From Streptococcus infantis SPAR10 (GTDB lineage Bacteria; Bacillota; Bacilli; Lactobacillales; Streptococcaceae), in contig NZ_ALCH01000001.1 in assembly GCF_000279535.1 (NCBI RefSeq), forward strand, positions 124,001 through 188,000: a stretch of 64,000 nucleotides of DNA. The letters are read 5' to 3'. This document shows positions 23,622-34,641 of this stretch, piece by piece. The notes under the pieces were generated by a model, which saw nothing but the letters and a program-made list of their open reading frames with translations, had not been told where the DNA came from and did not search any database. The number at the start of each line of letters is the position of its first letter. Within the stretch, counting starts at the first letter, position 1. Made by a program: the position numbers and the translations under genes.

Positions 23622-24017
23622 TTACTTGAACTTGATGCCGTTTTCTTTTAATTTCTTGATTGTAGCTGGACCGATTCCTTTCAAGGCAAGGAGTTCTTTT
23701 TCTGTCCAGTTTTTGAAGTCAGCAGCAGACTTGATTCCTTCATCGTAGAACGTTTTAGCACGGTCAAGTGGAAGTCCGCCTAGGTCAGCTGCGAAATCTT
23801 CAACAGAAGTTGTAAGCTTGTGGGCTTGCTCTTTAGTTGCTTCTACAGCTTTTTCTACTTGCTTAGAGACAGCTTTTCCTGCCTCACTTGCTGCTTTTTC
23901 AGCATGCTTCACAACTTTTTTTGTTTCTTCGACGACCTTGTTTACAGCGTTTGAAAGTGCGCCTGAACGACGAAGGCTATTTCTTAATTGTTTTTTACGT
24001 TGTAGTTTTTTTGACAT
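23622..24017 (-). CDS. Helix-hairpin-helix protein with Lys/Ala-rich helix
   Basis: A 131-residue protein with a basic N-terminus (MSKKLQRKKQLRNSLRRS), a long Ala/Lys/Glu-rich helix with repeats like KAVSKQVEKAVEATKEQA (residues 25-75), and a C-terminal helix-hairpin-helix (LLALKGIGPATIKKLKENGI). HhH motifs bind DNA without sequence specificity, and the Lys/Ala helix recalls histone-H1-like or stress-related proteins. I do not recognise a named gene. It lies directly upstream of the T-box promoter on the same strand, with no clear terminator between. Confidence 0.8.
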   Translation of the reverse strand: MSKKLQRKKQLRNSLRRSGALSNAVNKVVEETKKVVKHAEKAASEAGKAVSKQVEKAVEATKEQAHKLTTSVEDFAADLGGLPLDRAKTFYDEGIKSAADFKNWTEKELLALKGIGPATIKKLKENGIKFK

Positions 24018-24189
24018 GATAAGATCCTTTCAATAAAAAACCCCTGTGACTGAACAAGGATAAATCTTTATGTTTTATTGTATCAACTTTCTTTGGGAAA
24101 TGCAAGGCTTCTTAGTTTAGAAAGACAGGATACCTATAGGAAAATCCGTCCTAGAATAAGAAAAGATGATAGAAGAAAAGCGAAAAATA

Positions 24190-24198
24190 TGGTATAAT
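24190..24198 (+). promoter_or_regulatory. Extended -10 promoter of the uppS operon
   Basis: TGG TATAAT (24190-24198) is an extended -10 element 33 bases before the uppS start. No clear -35 is seen. Confidence 0.65.
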
Positions 24199-24230
24199 GA
24201 AACGATAGATTTTTGAATAGGAATACAATC

Positions 24231-24983
24231 ATGTTTGGATTTTTAAAAAAAGATAAAGTTACAGAAACACCAGCGGTAGTGCCAACTCATATCGGAGTTA
24301 TCATGGATGGGAATGGTCGTTGGGCTAAAAAACGGATGCAGCCACGTGTCTTTGGGCATAAGGCTGGGATGGATGCTCTGAGAACGGTAGCCATTGCTGC
24401 TAGTGATATGGGTGTCAAGGCCTTGACTGTTTATGCCTTCTCGACTGAAAACTGGACTCGTCCAGACCAGGAGGTCAAGTTTATCATGAACTTGCCGGTT
24501 GAATTTTATGATAAGTATGTTCCTGAGTTGCACCAAAAGAACATGAAGATTCAAATGATTGGGGAAACGGATCGTTTACCGAATCAGACTTTTGAAGCTT
24601 TGAAAAAGGCAGAAAAGTTGACCAAGTTGAACACAGGTTTGATTCTCAATTTTGCCCTTAATTACGGTGGAAGAGCTGAAATTACACAAGCAGTCAAGTT
24701 GATTGCGCAGGATGTTTTGGATGCCAAGGTGAATCCAGGTGATATTACGGAAGAGTTGATTGGGGAATACCTCTTTACAGGACATTTGCCGAAAACCTTG
24801 CGTGACCCAGACTTAATCATCCGAACTAGTGGTGAGCTTCGATTGAGTAATTTTTTGCCTTGGCAAGCAGCTTATAGTGAACTTTATTTCACAGATGTCT
24901 TGTGGCCTGACTTTGATGAGGAAGCTTTGAAAGAAGCTATTGCAGAGTATAATCGCCGCAATCGTCGATTTGGAGGAGTATAG
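24231..24983 (+). CDS. uppS: Undecaprenyl diphosphate synthase
   Basis: A protein of 250 residues making C55 undecaprenyl pyrophosphate, the lipid carrier for wall polymers. Family motifs are GVIMDGNGRWAKKR (substrate-binding Asp and RW), FSTENW near residue 75, and RTSGELRLSNFLPWQ (two Arg binding the pyrophosphate). The ATG at 24231 (MFGFLKKDK) is chosen over an upstream TTG; AGGAAT precedes it. It heads the conserved operon uppS-cdsA-rseP-proS. Confidence 0.95.
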   Translation: MFGFLKKDKVTETPAVVPTHIGVIMDGNGRWAKKRMQPRVFGHKAGMDALRTVAIAASDMGVKALTVYAFSTENWTRPDQEVKFIMNLPVEFYDKYVPELHQKNMKIQMIGETDRLPNQTFEALKKAEKLTKLNTGLILNFALNYGGRAEITQAVKLIAQDVLDAKVNPGDITEELIGEYLFTGHLPKTLRDPDLIIRTSGELRLSNFLPWQAAYSELYFTDVLWPDFDEEALKEAIAEYNRRNRRFGGV

Positions 24984-24990
24984 GAACATT

Positions 24991-25794
24991 ATGAAAAAGG
25001 ACTTAATAAAGAGGACAATATTTGCCGCTCTGGCATTAGCAATCTTTATCCCGCTCTTGGTGATTGGTGGGCTTTGGTTACAGATTGCTATGGGACTTCT
25101 AGCTATGCTAGGGGTTCATGAGTTGCTTCAGATGAAAGGGTTAAACACCATGACCCCTGAAGGTTTGCTGACCTTGTTAGCGACTTTTGCACTGACAATC
25201 CCCCTAGAAAACTACTTGACATTTTTACCTGTAGATGGGAATGTTGTCGCATATGGTGTTGTGATTTTTATCATGTTAGGTTGCACTGTTTTTAGCAAGA
25301 ATTACACCATTGAAGATGCTGTATACCCGATTGCCATGAGTTTCTATGTTGGTTTTGGATTCAATGCTTTAGTGGATGCTCGAATCGCAGGTTTGGATAA
25401 AGCCCTCTTGGCCCTCTGTATCGTATGGGCAACTGATAGTGGTGCTTACTTGGTCGGAATGAATTTCGGTAAGAGAAGATTGGCTCCGAGAGTCTCTCCG
25501 AACAAATCAATCGAGGGAGCCTTTGGTGGAATTTTAGCTGCCATGCTTGTCACTCTTATCTTTATGTTAGTGGATAGTACGGTTGCCCTTCCTTACGGCA
25601 TTTACAAAATGATGCTCTTTGCTATTTTCTTTAGTATTGCAGGGCAATTGGGTGACTTGATTGAGAGTGCTATGAAACGCCATTTTGGTGTCAAGGATTC
25701 GGGCTTCTTTATCCCAGGCCATGGTGGAGTACTGGATCGCTTTGACTCTATGTTGGCTGTTTTCCCTATTATGCACCTCTTTGGCTTATTTTAA
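24991..25794 (+). CDS. cdsA: Phosphatidate cytidylyltransferase
   Basis: A 267-residue integral membrane enzyme making CDP-diacylglycerol from phosphatidate and CTP, the branch point of phospholipid synthesis. About eight membrane segments are seen. The CDP-DAG synthase signature is near the end (GQLGDLIESAMKR then GHGGVLDRFDS). The start at MKKDLIKRT is chosen from the spacing to GGAGGAGTATAGG; it is seven bases after the uppS stop. Confidence 0.94.
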   Translation: MKKDLIKRTIFAALALAIFIPLLVIGGLWLQIAMGLLAMLGVHELLQMKGLNTMTPEGLLTLLATFALTIPLENYLTFLPVDGNVVAYGVVIFIMLGCTVFSKNYTIEDAVYPIAMSFYVGFGFNALVDARIAGLDKALLALCIVWATDSGAYLVGMNFGKRRLAPRVSPNKSIEGAFGGILAAMLVTLIFMLVDSTVALPYGIYKMMLFAIFFSIAGQLGDLIESAMKRHFGVKDSGFFIPGHGGVLDRFDSMLAVFPIMHLFGLF

Positions 25795-25815
25795 GGAAAG
25801 GTGAACAAATATTAA

Positions 25816-27072
25816 ATGTTAGGATTATTAACCTTTATCCTTGTTTTTGGAATTATCGTGGTGGTTCACGAGTTCGGCCATTTCTACTTTGCTAAGAAGT
25901 CTGGAATTCTGGTTCGTGAATTTGCCATTGGTATGGGTCCGAAAATCTTTGCCCATATCGGGAAAGACGGGACTGCTTACACGATTCGTCTCCTACCGCT
26001 TGGTGGTTATGTCCGCATGGCAGGTTGGGGAGAGGATACCACAGAGATTAAGACAGGAACTCCTGTTAGTTTGACCTTGGCCGAAGATGGTAAGGTGAAG
26101 CGCATCAATCTTTCTGGTAAGAAGGTCGACCAAACGGCTCTACCTATGCAGGTCACTCAGTTTGACTTTGAGGATAAACTCTTTATCACAGGTCTGGTTT
26201 TGGAAGAGGAAAAAACTTTCTCTGTAGACCATGATGCAACTATCGTGGAAGCTGATGGAACAGAAGTTCGTATCGCTCCGCTAGATGTTCAATATCAGAA
26301 TGCGACTGTCTGGGGCAAGCTGATTACCAATTTTGCGGGCCCCATGAACAACTTTATTTTGGGAGTCATCGTCTTCTGGATTTTGATTTTCATGCAAGGT
26401 GGTGTTCGTGATACACAAAGCAACAACTTTAGTATCATCCCTGATAGCGCGATAGCAAAAGTCGGCCTTGAAAATACAGCACAAATCACTAAAGTCGGTT
26501 CACACGAAATTAGTAACTGGCAAGATTTGATTCAGGCAGTTGAAGTAGAGACCAAAGATAAAACAGCGCCTGTATTGGATGTAACAGTCTCTGAAAATGG
26601 GACTGAGAAGCAAGTCAGTGTGACCCCTGAGGAAAACCAAGGTCGCTATATTCTAGGTGTTCAACCGAGACTCAAATCAGATATCTGGTCTATGTTTGTA
26701 GGTGGATTCACCTCTGCAGCTGACTCGGCCTTGCGCATTCTCAACGCCTTGAAGAGCTTGATTTTCCAGCCTGATTTGAATAAATTGGGTGGACCTGTTG
26801 CTATCTTTAAGGCAAGTAGTGATGCTGCTAAAAATGGTCTTGAGAATGTTTTGTTCTTCTTGGCTATGATTTCCATCAATATCGGGATTTTCAACTTGAT
26901 TCCTATCCCGGCACTAGACGGTGGAAAAATCGTGCTCAATATTATTGAGGCTATTCGCCGTAAACCGCTGAAACAAGAAATTGAAACCTATGTTACTCTA
27001 GTTGGAGTTGTGATTATGGTTGTCTTGATGATCGCCGTGACTTGGAACGACATCATGCGTACCTTCTTTTAA
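25816..27072 (+). CDS. rseP: Site-2 zinc metalloprotease RseP/Eep
   Basis: A 418-residue membrane-embedded zinc protease (RseP, RasP or Eep type) performing regulated intramembrane proteolysis and cleavage of signal-peptide remnants, including pheromone precursors in related cocci. The zinc motif HEFGH is near residue 18, the second metal motif is in PIPALDGGK near residue 368, and a PDZ domain lies about residues 195-285 between membrane segments. Length is normal. It lies between cdsA and proS in the conserved operon. Confidence 0.94.
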   Translation: MLGLLTFILVFGIIVVVHEFGHFYFAKKSGILVREFAIGMGPKIFAHIGKDGTAYTIRLLPLGGYVRMAGWGEDTTEIKTGTPVSLTLAEDGKVKRINLSGKKVDQTALPMQVTQFDFEDKLFITGLVLEEEKTFSVDHDATIVEADGTEVRIAPLDVQYQNATVWGKLITNFAGPMNNFILGVIVFWILIFMQGGVRDTQSNNFSIIPDSAIAKVGLENTAQITKVGSHEISNWQDLIQAVEVETKDKTAPVLDVTVSENGTEKQVSVTPEENQGRYILGVQPRLKSDIWSMFVGGFTSAADSALRILNALKSLIFQPDLNKLGGPVAIFKASSDAAKNGLENVLFFLAMISINIGIFNLIPIPALDGGKIVLNIIEAIRRKPLKQEIETYVTLVGVVIMVVLMIAVTWNDIMRTFF

Positions 27073-27079
27073 GAATTAG

Positions 27080-28942
<1,863 letters not shown>

Positions 28943-28956
28943 AATCTATAATCAGA

Positions 28957-29003
28957 AGAAAAACAAGACAAAAATGTAACTAGTTTTTGCCTTGTTTTTT
29001 CTT
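28957..29003 (+). terminator. Terminator after proS
   Basis: AAAACAAGACAAAAA pairs with TTTTTGCCTTGTTTT with one mismatch, followed by T residues. A possible bglA -10 (TATAAT, 29004-29009) lies directly downstream. Confidence 0.75.
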
Positions 29004-29052
29004 TATAATGAGATAAAATAAAGATAAAAAGAGTAAATAAAGAGGTAGAGCT

Positions 29053-30432
29053 ATGCTAAAATTTCCAAAGGATTTTGTCTGGGGTTCCTCAACTTCTGGG
29101 CCACAGACAGAGGGGCGAGTGCCTGGTGACGGAAAGGGAGATAATCTCTGGGATTATTGGTACCAAGTAGAACCAAATCGCTACTACAATGGGATTGGAC
29201 CAGACAAAACATCGACCTTTTATGAAAATTGGGAAAAAGATATCGAACTATTGTTAGAATCAGGTCATACAGCCTTTCGGACTTCAATCCAGTGGTCTCG
29301 TATTTTCCCACAGGGTCGTGGTGAAGTCAATCCTCAAGGTGTGGCTTTCTACCGTCAGGTCTTTGAAGCTATTAAGGCCAAGGGAATCCGTCTCTTAGTC
29401 AATCTTTATCACTTTGATCTGCCTTTTGCCCTTCAAGAAGATGGCGATGGTTGGGAAAATAAGGCGACCATCAAGGCTTATGAAGACTATGCGCGTTTCT
29501 GTTTTGAAACTTATGGAGACTTGGTAGACCAATGGATTACCTTCAATGAGCCTATCGTTCCTGTAGAGTTTGGCTATTTCTATGATGCCCATTATCCTCA
29601 TAAGGTAGATGCCAAAGCTGCCGTTAAGGTTGCCTATCATACCCAGCTAGCCAGCACTCTTGCGGTGAAGGCCTGCCATGAGATTTTGCCTGATTCTAAG
29701 ATTGGGATTGTCCTCAACTTGACACCAGCCTATCCACGTAGTCAACATCCTGCGGATGTGAAAGCTGCACGCATTGCTGATCTATTCCAAGCTCAATCTT
29801 TCCTAGATCCATCTGTCTTGGGAACTTATCCAGAAGAATTAGTGGAAATTTTAGCTGAGCATGATTTGCTGCCAGATTCTACAGCTGAGGAGTTGGAGCT
29901 TATTCGTGAGCACACAGTAGATTTCCTTGGAGTCAACTACTACCAACCCTTGCGTGTCATGGCGCCACGTTTTGCTAAGCATCCTGACAGCCCGCTCTTG
30001 CCAGAACATTTCTATGAGCCTTACGTCATGCCCGGTCGTAAGATCAATCCCCACCGTGGTTGGGAAATCTACGAGCAAGGAATTTATGACATTGCCCAAA
30101 ACATCAAGGAAAACTATGGCAATATCGAGTGGATGTTGACAGAGAATGGGATGGGTGTTGAAGGTGAAGACAAATTTCGCGAAAATGGAATGATTCAGGA
30201 TGATTATCGTATTGACTTTGTCAAAGGTCACCTTCGTGAACTTCATCGCGCCATTGAAGCCGGTGCTAACTGTAAAGGCTACTTGATCTGGACCTTTATC
30301 GATTGCTGGTCATGGCTCAATAGTTACAAAAATCGCTATGGTTTGGTCGAGCTTGACCTTGAAACACAAGAACGTCGCTTGAAGAAATCAGGCCACTGGT
30401 TCAAAGAACTCAGTGACAATAATGGATTTTAA
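29053..30432 (+). CDS. bglA: 6-phospho-beta-glucosidase, GH1 family
   Basis: A 459-residue glycoside hydrolase family 1 enzyme. The acid/base Glu is in TFNEP (about residue 165) and the nucleophile Glu in LTENGMG (about residue 363). The Ser-x-x-Lys-x-x-x-Tyr-like segment SYKNRYG near residue 425 is the phosphate-binding signature, favouring substrates phosphorylated by a PTS. It splits 6-phospho-beta-glucosides in the cytoplasm. RBS is AGAGGTAGAG. It appears to have its own promoter beyond the proS terminator. Confidence 0.9.
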   Translation: MLKFPKDFVWGSSTSGPQTEGRVPGDGKGDNLWDYWYQVEPNRYYNGIGPDKTSTFYENWEKDIELLLESGHTAFRTSIQWSRIFPQGRGEVNPQGVAFYRQVFEAIKAKGIRLLVNLYHFDLPFALQEDGDGWENKATIKAYEDYARFCFETYGDLVDQWITFNEPIVPVEFGYFYDAHYPHKVDAKAAVKVAYHTQLASTLAVKACHEILPDSKIGIVLNLTPAYPRSQHPADVKAARIADLFQAQSFLDPSVLGTYPEELVEILAEHDLLPDSTAEELELIREHTVDFLGVNYYQPLRVMAPRFAKHPDSPLLPEHFYEPYVMPGRKINPHRGWEIYEQGIYDIAQNIKENYGNIEWMLTENGMGVEGEDKFRENGMIQDDYRIDFVKGHLRELHRAIEAGANCKGYLIWTFIDCWSWLNSYKNRYGLVELDLETQERRLKKSGHWFKELSDNNGF

Positions 30433-30452
30433 GCTACTTTTCAAATAGATTC

Positions 30453-30505
30453 AAAAAAAACATTGGAAATGAACTTCTCAATTTGAGAACTTCCAATGGT
30501 TTTTC
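30453..30505. terminator. Bidirectional terminator between bglA and the rhomboid gene
   Basis: CATTGGAA (30461-30468) pairs with TTCCAATG (30491-30498), with an inner TTCTCAA/TTGAGAA helix. A on the left and T on the right give a terminator for both convergent genes. Confidence 0.88.
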
Positions 30506-30511
30506 TTGTTC

Positions 30512-31186
30512 TTAGAATAGTCCGATAAAAAGTAGTAGAGCTGATAAAGCAATAAAGGCTAGGGTTGATAGACCACGTTGGCCTGGGCTGTAAATCTTTC
30601 GTTCTCCTCGAACTGGGAAGACGATAGCCAGCAATGCACCACCAACAGCTCCACCTAGATGTCCAGCAAGGCTGATTCCAGGGATTAAGACACTACCTAC
30701 TAGGTTAATGACCAAGAGGGAGAGGTAGGATTGACCAAGTTGTTGGAGATAGGGATTGCGTGAAGCATATCGGAGAACAACAATTGAGGCAAACATACCG
30801 TAGAGGGCAGTTGAAGCACCTGCAGTAATAGCATTGGGACTAAAAACTAGGACAAAGAGATTTCCCATCATACCTGATAGAAGGTAGATAAAGAAAAACT
30901 GTTTGGAACCAAAGATGTCCTCCATCTGACGCCCCAAAAAGTAGAGGGATAGCATATTGACTAAAAAGTGCTCCAAGCCAATGTGGACAAAGGTTGCGGA
31001 GAATAAGCGCCAGATTTGTTCAGGCATGGCCTTGATAGCAGGGGGATACACAGCTCCAAATTTATACAAGGTGGCTGCGCTGGTATAGTTGAAACCACTG
31101 GTTAGAAACATGAGTACAAAAACCAGGGTTGTCACGAGTAGAAAGAAGCTCGTGACAGGATACCGACGATCAAAAATTTCTTTCAT
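30512..31186 (-). CDS. Rhomboid family intramembrane serine protease
   Basis: A protein of 224 residues with about seven membrane segments. The catalytic Ser is in GASTALYG (about residue 127) and the catalytic His in GHLGGAVGG (about residue 180); the HxxxN-type motif HFLVNML lies in helix 2. It cleaves membrane proteins within or near the bilayer. The ATG at 31186 is chosen for GAGGAGG nine bases upstream; it overlaps the folate ligase gene by 17 bases. It is last of the dapH-deacetylase-folate ligase cluster. Substrates are unknown. Confidence 0.92.
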   Translation of the reverse strand: MKEIFDRRYPVTSFFLLVTTLVFVLMFLTSGFNYTSAATLYKFGAVYPPAIKAMPEQIWRLFSATFVHIGLEHFLVNMLSLYFLGRQMEDIFGSKQFFFIYLLSGMMGNLFVLVFSPNAITAGASTALYGMFASIVVLRYASRNPYLQQLGQSYLSLLVINLVGSVLIPGISLAGHLGGAVGGALLAIVFPVRGERKIYSPGQRGLSTLAFIALSALLLFIGLF

Positions 31187-31709
31187 AGATGAGTACCTCC
31201 TCAACAGGAATATCGTAGTGCTCAGGTTGAAAATTCTGAATCTGACAAGGATAAAGCGTACTGATGGTGTTACTAGAATAATTGCTCAAATATCTGTCAT
31301 AGTAGCCACCACCATACCCAATCCGATAGCCAGAAGAATTGAAGGCCAAACCAGGAACATGAATCAGGTCAATCTGAGAGGGTTCAAGGATTGTGAAGTC
31401 TCCTTGAGGTTCAAGAAGTCCAAAAGAATTTCTTTCGAGTTTCTCTGGTTCATATAGAACAAAGTCCATTTTCCCATGTGGATAGGTTTTGGGAATGAGG
31501 AGTGTCTTCTCATCTTTTTGAGCTTGTTCAATGAGTCTAGCTGTCTGAAATTCATGAGGAAAAGACAGGTAAGTAGCGATGGTTTTTGCTTCCTTATAGA
31601 AGGGATGTAGAAGTAGTTGCTCAGTCAACCAAGCGTCCATGACTTCCTTTTCTTCGGCTGATAGAGATTTGAGTTCTTGCAAGACCTGCTTGCGTAGGGC
31701 TTTTTTCAT
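31170..31709 (-). CDS. 5-formyltetrahydrofolate cyclo-ligase
   Basis: A 179-residue enzyme converting 5-formyl-THF to 5,10-methenyl-THF with ATP. The N-terminal basic helix MKKALRKQVLQ and the signature GYRIGYGGGYYDRYL (about residue 130) are diagnostic. It lies three bases after the deacetylase stop and overlaps the rhomboid gene, so the three are co-translated. Length is normal. Confidence 0.94.
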   Translation of the reverse strand: MKKALRKQVLQELKSLSAEEKEVMDAWLTEQLLLHPFYKEAKTIATYLSFPHEFQTARLIEQAQKDEKTLLIPKTYPHGKMDFVLYEPEKLERNSFGLLEPQGDFTILEPSQIDLIHVPGLAFNSSGYRIGYGGGYYDRYLSNYSSNTISTLYPCQIQNFQPEHYDIPVEEVLIYERNF

Positions 31710-31712
31710 TGT

Positions 31713-32843
31713 TTACTCCGCAGCTTTCTTTGCTAAAAAGCTTGATACAGCCTCGATTCCAATTGCCAGAGCTTCTTCCTTAGGACTCATCTGTGGATGG
31801 TGAAGAGCATAGGGACTATCAATTCCAAGCCAGAACATGACACCGGGAACCTTAGAGAGAAGATAACCAAAGTCTTCTCCTGTCATGGCAGGTTCAATAT
31901 CTATAAGTTCAATCCCTTCTTTTTCATCAAAGAAGGTCATCAATTCTCGAGCTAATTCAGGGTTGTTTTCGACAGGTAGGTAACCTCCCTGTTTGAGTTC
32001 AACTTCCACATCCATATCAAAAGCAGCTGCGACACCTTCAGCGATGGCTTTGACACGTTTTTGAACCAAGAGGCTCATGCTATGTGTGAGGGCTCGAATG
32101 GTTCCATGCAAGAAAGCTGAATCAGCGATGACATTATTGGTTGTACCAGCTTGAAAGACACCGAAAGTGACGACAGCTCCCTCGATAGGATCGACATTAC
32201 GGCTGACAACTGACTGAACTTGAGTGACAAAATAGCTAGCTGCAACCAGAGCGTCGTTTGCTTGATGTGGAAAGGCAGCGTGACCACCTTTACCCTTGAA
32301 ACGAATCTTGACCTCGCAAGTTCCTGCAAAGAGTGTATGGGTATTGGTCGCAATCTGACCAACCTTTAGGTCTGGACGGACATGAAGTCCATAAAATTGA
32401 TTAGGCAACCAGTCGCCAAAGGCCCCATCTTCATACATGAGCATGCCACCTGCTTCATTTTCCTCGGCAGGCTGGAAGAGAAAGAGGAGATTGTTTTTAG
32501 GTTGGTTTTCTAGAGCACGTTCGAGACTTCCTAAGGCAATGGTCATGTGAAAGTCGTGCCCACAAGCATGCATACGGTCTGGGTGCTGAGAGGCAAAGGC
32601 AAGACCTGTTTGTTCAACGATTGGGAGTCCGTCGATATCTGTCCGCCAACCGATGGTACGTTCTGGCTGACTTCCCTGCAAGTAAACTAAAATACCTGTT
32701 TGCCAAGTACGAATCTGAACAAAATCCTTACCAGCTGTTAATTTCTCAATGATATTGAGCAAATAAGCTTGAGTCTTGACTTCTTCTAAACCGATCTCAG
32801 GAATTTGGTGAAGATCACGTCGAGTTTGAATCAAATCTAACAT
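31713..32843 (-). CDS. N-acetyldiaminopimelate deacetylase (M20 family)
   Basis: A 376-residue M20 metallopeptidase-family amidohydrolase. Metal-binding motifs are ACGHDFHM near residue 92 and PAEENEAGG near residue 127, and [13 protein letters not shown] lies in the dimerisation lid. Its place after dapH argues for N-acetyl-LL-diaminopimelate deacetylase of the lysine/DAP pathway rather than hippurate hydrolase, which looks alike. A hairpin at 32866-32898 lies between the two genes. Confidence 0.88.
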   Translation of the reverse strand: MLDLIQTRRDLHQIPEIGLEEVKTQAYLLNIIEKLTAGKDFVQIRTWQTGILVYLQGSQPERTIGWRTDIDGLPIVEQTGLAFASQHPDRMHACGHDFHMTIALGSLERALENQPKNNLLFLFQPAEENEAGGMLMYEDGAFGDWLPNQFYGLHVRPDLKVGQIATNTHTLFAGTCEVKIRFKGKGGHAAFPHQANDALVAASYFVTQVQSVVSRNVDPIEGAVVTFGVFQAGTTNNVIADSAFLHGTIRALTHSMSLLVQKRVKAIAEGVAAAFDMDVEVELKQGGYLPVENNPELARELMTFFDEKEGIELIDIEPAMTGEDFGYLLSKVPGVMFWLGIDSPYALHHPQMSPKEEALAIGIEAVSSFLAKKAAE

Positions 32844-32865
32844 ATCTAATTTCCTTCTATTGATA

Positions 32866-32898
32866 CGATAAAGAGGCTGGAAAAGTTTCCGCCTCTGT
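32866..32898 (-). terminator. Hairpin between dapH and deacetylase genes
   Basis: On the minus strand AGAGGC and GCCTCT pair around an inner GGAAA/TTTCC helix, followed by only a few T. It may be an attenuating terminator inside the cluster. Confidence 0.5.
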
Positions 32899-32904
32899 TA
32901 CTAA

Positions 32905-33603
32905 TTACAAGGTACGAAGCGCATCTTCTAGCGCTGTTTTTTGTTGGGTTTGGCTATCGATTTCTTTGATAACACGAGCCGGGACACCAGCAACCACAAC
33001 ATTTTCTGGAACATCTTGAGTGACGATGGCACCTGCTGCAACAACAGATCCGCTACCGATTTGAACACCTTCGATAACCACAGCGTTAGCACCGATGAGT
33101 ACATTGTCACCGACACGGACAGGTTCTGCACTAGCTGGTTCGATAACACCTGCAAGAACAGCTCCCGCACCCACGTGACTATTTTTACCAACAATAGCAC
33201 GTCCACCTAGAATAGCACCCATGTCAATCATAGTGCCAGCACCGATTTCAGCACCAATATTGATCACAGCTCCCATCATGATAACAGCGTTGTCGCCAAT
33301 CTCAACCTGGTCACGGATGATAGCCCCTGGTTCGATACGAGCGTTGATAGCACGTTTATCTAGCAAAGGAACTGCAGAATTACGAGCATCTTGCTCAACA
33401 ACATAGTCTTTATTTTCAGTCAGTCCTTCGAGAAGAGGAGCAATATCCTTCCAGTCTCCGAAAAGAACATTACCAAGCTTGGTAACAGAAGTAGGGATAG
33501 TTCCAGCAAGTTGTCCTTCAAAGGTTACTTTTACACTTGTCTTTTTTTCAGCATTGGCGATAAATTGGATAATTTCTTGTGCATTCATTTTTGTAGCAGT
33601 CAT
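32905..33603 (-). CDS. dapH: Tetrahydrodipicolinate N-acetyltransferase
   Basis: A 232-residue left-handed beta-helix acyltransferase. Residues 90-210 are hexapeptide repeats (for example IEPGAI, VEIGDN, AEIGAG, VRVGDN, VQIGSG). The N-terminal domain starts [15 protein letters not shown]. It acetylates tetrahydrodipicolinate in the acetylase branch of diaminopimelate/lysine synthesis. The following deacetylase gene completes the branch. RBS GTGAGGAG precedes the start. Confidence 0.92.
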   Translation of the reverse strand: MTATKMNAQEIIQFIANAEKKTSVKVTFEGQLAGTIPTSVTKLGNVLFGDWKDIAPLLEGLTENKDYVVEQDARNSAVPLLDKRAINARIEPGAIIRDQVEIGDNAVIMMGAVINIGAEIGAGTMIDMGAILGGRAIVGKNSHVGAGAVLAGVIEPASAEPVRVGDNVLIGANAVVIEGVQIGSGSVVAAGAIVTQDVPENVVVAGVPARVIKEIDSQTQQKTALEDALRTL

Positions 33604-33640
33604 AGGGGTCTCCTCACTCTTTGTAATGCTTACTATTCTA

Positions 33641-33668
33641 CCAAAAAAGGCTTCAAAATTGAAGCCTT
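33641..33668 (-). terminator. Terminator of the DMT permease gene
   Basis: On the minus strand AAGGCTTCAA pairs with TTGAAGCCTT, followed by T residues. The gene's stop codon lies inside the stem. Confidence 0.85.
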
Positions 33669-34599
33669 AAGTGTTAAAAGAAGATTCTTTCAGTTTATCC
33701 TTTGATTCTTCGATGGATAAGAAGATCATGGGAATAATAATCAAAATCATAGCTAATAGCAGGTAGCCATCTAAGACCAGACCTAGAAATAGAACGCTTA
33801 GAATAGCAGAGGATAGCGGTTCACTTGCACTGACCACTGACACCACCAATGGGGATACCAGCGAGACAGCCTTCATAGATAGGAAAAAGGCAAAAGCTGT
33901 TCCCAAAAAGGCAATGGTCAAACAAATCAAGATGCTCACCCAATCTAGCTGAAAGCTAATTCTATATACAGGGTAGAGAAAATTACTAAAGAGTCCAGCT
34001 AGCATCATTCCCCAACCAACAGTAGGAACAAAACCGTATTTTCGAGCAAATGGCTGGGGCAAAATGACATTAAACATAACTCCCAGTGCACTGAGTAGTC
34101 CAGTTAATAAAGCGATAGGAGTGATGGATAACTTAGACAAATCGCCTTTGGTAGCCATCAAAAAGACTCCAAGCATAGCAGTTAAAACATAGAAGATTGC
34201 TTTTTTAGAAGCTTTTTTCTTGTAGATGATGCGGTTGTAGATAAGAATGAAGACAGGACTGATAAATTGTAGGATGGTTGCCGTTGTCGCATTAGAGTAT
34301 TCTACACAGAGATAGAAGAAATACTGAACGGAGAAGATTCCTAGGATAGCATAAGCCAGAAAAGGTATATAATTGTTGCGGTTTCTCCAAAGGTCGAATA
34401 ACTGTGAACGGAACTTAAAGCCGGACAAGATAAGTACGAAACCACCTGCAAGGCTTAGTCGCATAGAAGTGATCCAACCAGAGGAGACTGGATAATGCGT
34501 AAAGAAGAATTCTCCTAAAATGCCACAGATACCCCATATTAATCCGGATAGGAGAGAGTATATGGTTCCCTTGAAAATATTTTTTTGATAGTGATTCAT
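33667..34599 (-). CDS. DMT superfamily permease (EamA type)
   Basis: A 310-residue membrane protein with ten hydrophobic segments and two EamA repeats (about 10-145 and 160-300). Family members export or import small metabolites such as amino acids or purines. The substrate is not visible. It is downstream of PBP1b on the same strand, 42 bases after that stop. Confidence 0.88.
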   Translation of the reverse strand: MNHYQKNIFKGTIYSLLSGLIWGICGILGEFFFTHYPVSSGWITSMRLSLAGGFVLILSGFKFRSQLFDLWRNRNNYIPFLAYAILGIFSVQYFFYLCVEYSNATTATILQFISPVFILIYNRIIYKKKASKKAIFYVLTAMLGVFLMATKGDLSKLSITPIALLTGLLSALGVMFNVILPQPFARKYGFVPTVGWGMMLAGLFSNFLYPVYRISFQLDWVSILICLTIAFLGTAFAFFLSMKAVSLVSPLVVSVVSASEPLSSAILSVLFLGLVLDGYLLLAMILIIIPMIFLSIEESKDKLKESSFNT

Positions 34600-34641
34600 A
34601 TAAAAGTCGAGTTAGGTGACATACTCTTGATAATAGGTATG